DNA of 6,247 nt from Gammaproteobacteria bacterium (GTDB lineage Bacteria; Pseudomonadota; Gammaproteobacteria; Pseudomonadales; Oleiphilaceae): contig JAJUGC010000138.1 in NCBI GenBank assembly GCA_029268325.1, positions 1 through 6,247 on the forward strand. The letters run 5' to 3'. The position numbers were made by a program, and so were the translations under genes. The notes beneath the pieces are model-generated. The model ran no database searches, was not told the DNA's origin, and saw only the letters and a list, made by a program, of their open reading frames with translations. Within the stretch, counting starts at the first letter, position 1; every line of letters begins with the position of its first letter. Positions 5,436 to 6,247 of this stretch are shown here, in pieces.

Positions 5436-5834
5436 TCAGCGCCCTCTGACATACTCCGGGTGTCGCAGGAATTCCGACTCCAACCAGCTTCCGTAAATTT
5501 GGAAATCATTCCGTGCAGTCCAAAGCGCCTCGGCAATCGTGGTCCCACATGCCATTGATCGGCCAGCAGCCACAGCAGCACTACCAATCGCCGCGCCAAC
5601 CCACGCAGATGCGCTTAGGGCCATTACCGACCCAGCGATAACTGTGACTCTAGCGTCAATTAGAGCCTTATATAATGTAATACCCGGATTTGTCTCCTCG
5701 GCAGCAGCAACAGCTGTGATCAACCCGGACATCCCTCCAAGCGCCTCATACGATCCGTCTGGAACCCACATCCCAATCTGCCGCATATTCTCTTCCCAAT
5801 ACCGGACGAAATCGCCGGATTTATAGCAGCTCAT
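5436..5834 (-). CDS. Glycine/alanine-rich membrane-type protein of the toxin cassette
   Basis: The 132-residue product starts MSCYKSGDFVRYWEENMRQI and carries WVPDGSYEALGGMSG (23-37), a short helix, then a long small-residue hydrophobic stretch (about 61-96) rich in Gly, Ala and Ser, like a glycine-zipper or hairpin membrane insert, then an amphipathic tail ending LRHPEYVRGR. The start at 5834 is chosen because it has AGGAGG four bases upstream (5842-5837); an in-frame ATG at 5903 lacks one. It overlaps the preceding small ORF by one base (TAATG) and is followed three bases later by the small membrane protein. Family unknown to me. Similar small-residue membrane segments occur in N-terminal parts of secreted toxins and their helpers, so a role in toxin delivery or membrane insertion is possible. 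Confidence 0.7.
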   Translation of the reverse strand: MSCYKSGDFVRYWEENMRQIGMWVPDGSYEALGGMSGLITAVAAAEETNPGITLYKALIDARVTVIAGSVMALSASAWVGAAIGSAAVAAGRSMACGTTIAEALWTARNDFQIYGSWLESEFLRHPEYVRGR

Positions 5835-5965
5835 TAAACCTCCTTGTAAGTCTCCAGATGAGCAGCAAGGGAGTTTAGGAAAATGAAGGCGGAATGCCAA
5901 CATAAAAGGAAGAGTTCCTTCAACAGCTTGGCAACCATAGCATCGAAACGTTCTTTAAAGTCCAC
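5834..5965 (-). CDS. Putative 43-residue small protein at the head of the toxin cassette
   Basis: GTG at 5965 is preceded by AGGAAGG (5980-5974) at eight bases. The frame encodes a charged start (DFKERFDAMVAKLLKE, 2-17), a hydrophobic middle (LFLLCWHSAFIFLNSLAA, about 18-35) and a polar end (HLETYKEV). Its TAA overlaps the ATG of the next gene by one base, with that gene's AGGAGG inside the last codons. These features fit a real, coupled small membrane-associated protein or a leader peptide that controls the downstream gene. It is too short to be recognised and could still be chance. Confidence 0.5.
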   Translation of the reverse strand: MDFKERFDAMVAKLLKELFLLCWHSAFIFLNSLAAHLETYKEV

Positions 5966-6098
5966 TTGCCATACCTTCCTAACGGCATCCGTCTATGAGC
6001 TACCCACTTGTTCCAATCGCTGTTATGGCCTAGACCCTCGCATCCACGCTGTCTCTGTTTGACACGATCACAGCCAAGAATGAGCCTTCCAATCAGCC
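5966..6098. other. Spacer between the toxin cassette and the insertion sequence
   Basis: No gene is supported here. One minus-strand frame stays open from about 6097 to its stop at 5922-5924 (containing GHNSDWNKWVAHRRM) without a start or ribosome site; it might be the tail of a gene cut by the insertion sequence, but could be chance. No clear promoter for the cassette is visible. Confidence 0.35.
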
Positions 6099-6247
6099 CT
6101 AGGGTCTGTCTGAAAACTCAGCACGTAAGCATCGCTCGATGCAGGCCAGCGTGACCATGGCGTTGTAGCTGATCGCCAGTTTGTCATAACGCGTACAGAG
6201 GCGACGTTTTTCCTTCAGCCAACTAAAGCAACGTTCAATCACATTAC
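6099..6247 (-). CDS. IS5-family transposase, C-terminal 48 residues (partial at window edge)
   Basis: Reading the minus strand from the edge, the frame gives NVIERCFSWLKEKRRLCTRY (1-20 of the visible part) followed by DKLAISYNAMVTLACIERCL and a TAG stop at 6101-6099. This is the typical IS5-family DDE transposase end: the Glu of NVIER is the expected last acidic residue of the catalytic triad, followed by FxWLKxxRR...RYDKLA. The rest lies beyond the window, so whether the gene is intact is unknown. Confidence 0.85.
   Translation of the reverse strand, partial: NVIERCFSWLKEKRRLCTRYDKLAISYNAMVTLACIERCLRAEFSDRP
6103..6247 (-). mobile_element. IS5-family insertion sequence, one end (partial)
   Basis: The transposase stop lies within a few bases of the presumed terminal inverted repeat, which would begin GGGTCTGTCTGAAAAC at 6103. 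Directly outside is CTAG (6099-6102), which fits the YTAR-type target duplication of some IS5-subgroup elements. The other end is outside the window, so neither the inverted repeat nor the duplication can be confirmed. Confidence 0.6.

Noticed and set aside
5835..5903. ATG at 5903 as start of the Gly/Ala-rich protein
   Set aside because: No ribosome site is present there, whereas the ATG at 5834 has a perfect AGGAGG; the region is better explained by the 43-residue ORF in another frame.
5922..6097. Open minus-strand frame with GHNSDWNKWVAHRRM
   Set aside because: No start codon context or recognisable domain; about 58 codons without a stop can occur by chance. Kept only as a possible gene tail.
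1..6247. CRISPR array
   Set aside because: No regularly spaced repeats of CRISPR size are present; the only direct repeat pair (3717-3749) is too short and has only two copies.

Overview
The window reads as a chromosome segment of a Gammaproteobacterium, probably a marine one. This is an impression from protein style, moderately high GC on the left, and a Mla/Pqi-type transport cluster beside a lipase-foldase gene; the genus cannot be fixed from sequence alone. It has two halves: an ordered plus-strand backbone (1 to about 3935) and a more AT-rich minus-strand accessory region (about 3935 to 6247).

Backbone. Positions 51-1597 hold the last two genes of an MCE-type ABC lipid-transport operon: an MlaD-like substrate-binding protein and a PqiC-like auxiliary lipoprotein, joined by an ATGA overlap. 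A gap with a probable terminator follows. Then comes an SGNH/GDSL hydrolase with a lipoprotein-type signal (1805-2584), whose ribosome-binding site can be folded into a hairpin, and directly after it a lipase-specific foldase-like protein (2644-3684). This copies the classical lipase/foldase operon, except that the partner is an SGNH hydrolase instead of an alpha/beta-hydrolase lipase.

Junction. A plus-strand gene starts at 3895 with a good ribosome-binding site but loses its reading context after about 15 codons. It runs into a minus-strand remnant of a type I DNA methyltransferase gene (hsdM) in which the N-terminal start is fused to a segment from the C-terminal part. This looks like the scar of rearrangements at the edge of an island.

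Accessory cassette (minus strand, read from 5965 down to 4363). A 43-residue small ORF overlaps by TAATG with a glycine/alanine-rich membrane-type protein (5436-5834). This is followed 3 bases later by a small single-span membrane protein (5181-5432). After a 124-base leader comes a short free-standing protein with the hallmarks of the polymorphic toxin type 44 (Ntox44) domain (4736-5056). It overlaps by 11 bases a small lipoprotein (4363-4746) that is the natural candidate immunity protein. I infer an effector/immunity module whose first genes may help delivery or membrane insertion of the toxin.

The right edge holds the C-terminal end of an IS5-family transposase (6099-6247), so the cassette lies between an hsdM scar and an insertion sequence.
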